Shown piece by piece: positions 60,519 through 64,000 of a stretch of DNA of 64,000 nucleotides; position 1 is the first letter of the stretch; each line of letters starts with the position of its first letter. The stretch spans positions 15,575,712 through 15,639,711 of the forward strand of contig NC_134940.1 of assembly GCF_051020765.1 (NCBI RefSeq), written 5' to 3'. The notes under the pieces were generated by a model that saw only the letters and a list, made by a program, of their open reading frames with translations, had not been told where the DNA came from and did no database searches. The stretch is from Lasioglossum baleicum (taxonomy: Eukaryota > Arthropoda > Insecta > Hymenoptera > Halictidae). The position numbers were made by a program, and so were the translations under genes.

Positions 60519-63381
60519 TTACGTAATTGTGCAATCATAATTCTTCCAAATTTCCGAAAATTTTAACACCTTTTCTCGTTGTTTATCGAATGTTTCTTTC
60601 CTGGGTTTACGCCATACATCATGATCTAAATCTAACATTCCTCCAATAATCTCCTAGAATAAACCAAGAAATATCGTTCTCGTAAATAATTGTTTTGTCT
60701 TCCTTCAGTTTATTTAATCAAACAATTACCTCTGCAAAATTTTTTGGAAACAAATGTTCATCTTCTATGATATGCGCATATCCTTTTCCGATTTCAAACT
60801 CGACCATGAAATAAGATAAACCATTTGGTACGGCTTGTTTTATGTCCTTGTGTTCAAGATCAATAATCTTTTTATTCATTGACCACTCTGTTTCACATTC
60901 CAATAATGCTTTCTGCAGAAAAATTAATATACATATAATGAGTAATAAGGATTTTTGTATTATATATAGATACAAATATGTACATAATCTTACCTTGAAG
61001 TACATAGGAATTAGTTCACCTATTTCTTTTGGTAAGGGAACACATTCCAATTGCATGTGTGCAAATTTGTGACGATTTTTATAAATTTCATAAAACACGG
61101 GATACTTGTTTTGTTCCGCGAACATGTTGTACAAGGCTTGTTTGTACGCCTGAAAATAAGATAATCATACGAATAATTTTATGCAATCGCAAAGATGCGG
61201 TGTTCAAAATCATATTGCACCTTTAACTTCTCCCAAATATTTTCATCTAGTTGCAATTGACATGCAATATGCTGTACTGGTGTGATCATACAATGTCCTT
61301 CGGTTAAAGAGGTATACGCAGGAAGACTCAAACATATTTCAGAATCCATTGCAACGATCATATGTTTTAACATGTATTTCGAATCGATACACCAGTGACA
61401 AGTATCCAAACTTTTTGATAAGCGTTTATGCTCCTTGATAGCAAGAGAACGATCCTTCTCATCCCGTTTCGAACTCTCTTGAACTCGCGTTATTTGTTCT
61501 TCGAATATCTCATCCATGTTCATGGTCTGCAAATCAACATGTTTATTTTATTTATCAATATTGTACAAAATAATATTAAACTAAATATTCTTTGCTTGTC
61601 CACACATACCCTAGATGCAACTTTAGTAAATGCAGCATCATCTTCGTTGGCAGACCTTCCTTTCTCTCGTTGAAACTAAAACAATTCAGAATTTTACTTA
61701 TCTATAACAATAACAAAACGAATTGGTTTACCTGAAGGAACTACTTACTAATTCTTGCAATGAATATTTGTCATCGTCGAAGTAATGCAGCGTTCTTTTG
61801 CCTGCAGTGTGGGTTTGTGCAGTTTTTCGTTTCGTATTTCTTGATGAATCTGTAGACTGATTTCTATGCTCCAGCGGTCTTGTTACGCCTGTTAATGTAT
61901 ATTACTTATTAATGAATCCTTGTCTTTGAATGGAATTTTATCAATGGTCTTTCGTACATACCTTTCATATCGGTCCTTGTGAGGATTACAGTTTGATCTT
62001 TTTCCGACTCATTTAACCGAATAGCATTCGTTGCAAGTTTCCTAGCTTCCTTTAGTTGAATTTTTAATTCAGCAACGAGTTTCTACAAAAAAATTATGCA
62101 AATTATTAATCATCGATGCTTTCTGCGGATGTAAGTATAAAAAGTAAGTAGAAACGTACAGTATCACCCATTATTTCTGCTTTAACAATTTTTGCCCCTA
62201 ATTTATTTAGATCCAACTCTGGTACTGTATTAATTTCTTTATTACCACTTATGTTATTTACGTTGCTGTTGGATTCAACACTGATGGTTTTCAATTCAGA
62301 AGCATTCGATCGAGTATCTTTGATTTTATCCGATACCGTTGCTTTTTGCCATCTTTTTGTAGTCGAACAATGTGCATTGTACGAAGTACTAACAGAATAA
62401 TCGTCGTCTGTACAGTCTACAGGTCTTTTGTATGTCTGTTTACGCTTTTCGTATTGTGCATTATTTCGCATACTGTGTTGTTCGTTTCGATCGCTACTTC
62501 TGGATCTAGACCTATATCTTCTCGATCTATGGTAATCGCTTTTCGAGTTTGCAGAATAATTTAAACATTCTCCGCTAGTTTTGTATCTTTCGCTTTTTTT
62601 CACATGATCATCTCTTCTATCGTATTGTTTCTTGTAATTGCCCCTTGAACACATTTTTTCTGCTTTCGATATCATTGATTGAATAACTTCTAAGGACTGA
62701 AAATATAAATACATAGCAGTTTATTAACACTACTGTTTCCACTATGTCTTGAAATCACGTTACCCACCTATTCACACACAATCTCACACAAAACTAAACA
62801 ATAATTTATACTTACGCCCCATCTCTGAGCTGCTATTTCTTCTAAACTTTTGCCTTCCCTTTCCGCCTCTTCTTGCGCACGCTTAAGACTTTTCTTAAGC
62901 CAATTCGCGTCCATAGATTGGTCCCTATTCGTACTTACCGAATCCACACTGGGCAGACCATTTCCACCCTCCTTCCAATAAGGATTTAACTCCTTATCGC
63001 TTTGTCCCAATTTGTCTAAATCACATTTCTGTTTGTCCGAACTAACAGACGATGGTTTTTTATCATTAAAGACACAAGGAAATATACTATTTACAGTCAT
63101 CCAATCTTCTCTTTTACAAGATTCTTCTTTTCTTGTTGATGTGGGTACATTTTGATTTGTAAGGTCAGTTTGAATTACGGATTTTTCCACCCATTCCTGT
63201 TCAACTGCACTATCGTCCTAAAATAATATTACCATTCTAAACCATAAGACATAAATAAACAGTAGCAAATACTCACATCACTCGAATTTGACGTATCGTG
63301 CTTCTTTCGCTTTTTCTTATCTTTCTTCCGCGATTTATCGTTTTCATATTTCGATTTGCATTTTTCCTTCTTATGTTTCAT
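60519..63381 (-). CDS. CWF19L2: CWF19-like protein 2 (spliceosome disassembly / lariat debranching factor)
   Basis: Member of the Cwf19/Drn1 family associated with the intron-lariat spliceosome. Minus-strand exons: 63381-63277, 63217-62816, 62696-62160, 62082-61962, 61888-61749, 61675-61610, 61526-61221, 61149-60994, 60912-60730 and 60653-60519. They give 716 aa in one frame. The N-terminus is Lys-rich (KKDKKKRKKH), followed by a Ser/Arg-rich stretch with RSRSRSSDR. The conserved CwfJ domain 1 starts near residue 458 with CHWC (about 500-503) and the HIT-like GHCMITPVQH (about 534-543). CwfJ domain 2 follows, with VPLPKEIGELIPMYF and FEIGKGYAHIIED, ending near YDCTIT. Length and domain order match the family. 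The gene looks intact and converges on NDUFAF7. Confidence 0.94.
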
Positions 63382-63429
63382 TTTCAAGATATTTCTTCAC
63401 TGTAATCGAAGATGAATCGAAGTAGTTGT

Positions 63430-64000
63430 ATCAAACCATGGATATAGGTTAGGAATAAAGGGATGGAGGTGGATGGAGATGGAGGCTCCAGGCTGCTCCA
63501 GGCCGTCTGAGGTTAGAATAGTCGCGCATGCGCGAGTTTCGTCAGGACCGTATCTACGTCCGAAGTTTGTGGGGAACTGCTCGGCGGCGCCCTACGCCTA
63601 CGCCGCGCCGCGCCGCTGTCACATAGTGGGCCGAAAAACGGGAATAAAATATTGCAGCGTTATTTATGGGCTCAGGGTCATAAAAAAGTAGGTCGTTGAA
63701 TTCGTCTTGACGCCAGCTATAACATTATGAAATTATGCGAAATTAGCGAGGTGCCGAAGGTACCCGATCTTCGTACATGACTGAGGCCGTCTGAGGTTAG
63801 AATAGTCGCGCATGCGCGAAAAAGCGCCTTACCTACCATCACTGACTGGCTCCAGGCCAGTAGATACGTTACTGTCTTTCCGCGCAGCGCCTCTAGCGGC
63901 CATCCATCGTACGAAAAAAGTTGGGTTCAATCGAAACACTGCTCCAGGCGGCGCCAGGCGGCGCTGGCATTGTATTCTACGGTGACTCTACGATCAATTC
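63430..64000. promoter_or_regulatory. Upstream region of CWF19L2 with repeated NRF1/EWG-like palindromes
   Basis: TCTGAGGTTAGAATAGTCGC followed by GCATGCGCGA occurs twice, near 63509 and 63791. The core GCGCATGCGC is a perfect NRF1/Ewg-type site. GC-rich CTCCAGGC units are scattered around. No coding region recognised. Confidence 0.5.

Noticed and set aside
62346..62564. Plus-strand open frame opposite CWF19L2 exon 3
   Set aside because: Shadow of the Ser/Arg-rich coding exon on the minus strand.
1..64000. CRISPR array, prophage or bacterial operon
   Set aside because: The window is eukaryotic. The repeats are inverted or dispersed elements, with no regularly spaced direct repeats and no prokaryotic genes.
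1..64000. Endogenous viral gene
   Set aside because: No polymerase, capsid or envelope-like frame recognised. The only mobile-element protein remnants are of mariner and hAT type.

Overview
This is a eukaryotic, AT-rich, intron-containing window. The genes have short introns with GT..AG borders, AATAAA poly(A) signals and many small DNA transposons, and the proteins read as insect orthologues. The mix of TTAA-target (piggyBac-type), TA-target (Tc1/mariner-type) and 8-bp-target (hAT-type) miniature elements, with a mariner transposase remnant, fits a hymenopteran such as a bee or ant. That species-level guess is inference. I see no prokaryotic operon, CRISPR array, rRNA, tRNA or recognisable viral gene.

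Layout. Positions 1 to about 20,990 hold no protein gene I can support. This part is microsatellites, foldback elements, TTAA and TA MITEs, a palindromised mariner remnant and a hAT relic with a perfect 8-bp target duplication. From 21,160 onward the window is gene-dense, with nine genes: (1) mRNA-capping enzyme (+, 21160-24096); (2) a TBL2-type WD40 protein whose 5' exons are not visible (+, 24411-29645); (3) a divergent unconventional myosin, most like class XIX (+, 30006-36301), which carries a transposon-disrupted exon and an apparent one-base frameshift; (4) a TAF6-like SAGA histone-fold/HEAT protein (-, 36931-38974); (5) Bax inhibitor-1/TMBIM6 (+, 40590-43363); (6) the FET-family RNA-binding protein cabeza/FUS (-, 44079-52424); (7) Mediator subunit MED19 (-, 54236-56360); (8) the mitochondrial complex I assembly methyltransferase NDUFAF7 (+, 58493-60351); (9) the CWF19L2 debranching/splicing factor (-, 60519-63381). 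Positions after 63,430 hold a repeated GC-rich segment with NRF1/EWG-like palindromes.

The genes are housekeeping functions with no obvious single pathway. Several act in RNA polymerase II expression (capping enzyme, TAF6L, cabeza, MED19, CWF19L2). Two act at mitochondria (NDUFAF7 and, if the class is right, myosin XIX). Three pairs are tail-to-tail: myosin/TAF6L, BI-1/cabeza and NDUFAF7/CWF19L2.

The most interesting material is the interplay of transposons and genes. A TTAA element creates an in-frame stop inside a conserved myosin exon. A fragment resembling a hAT-type end places DRE-like TATCGATA sites directly upstream of NDUFAF7. A complete hAT-type insertion with an 8-bp target duplication in a cabeza intron encloses a long near-perfect palindrome. 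A perfect 29-bp inverted repeat with a 24-nt loop looks like a small-RNA precursor.
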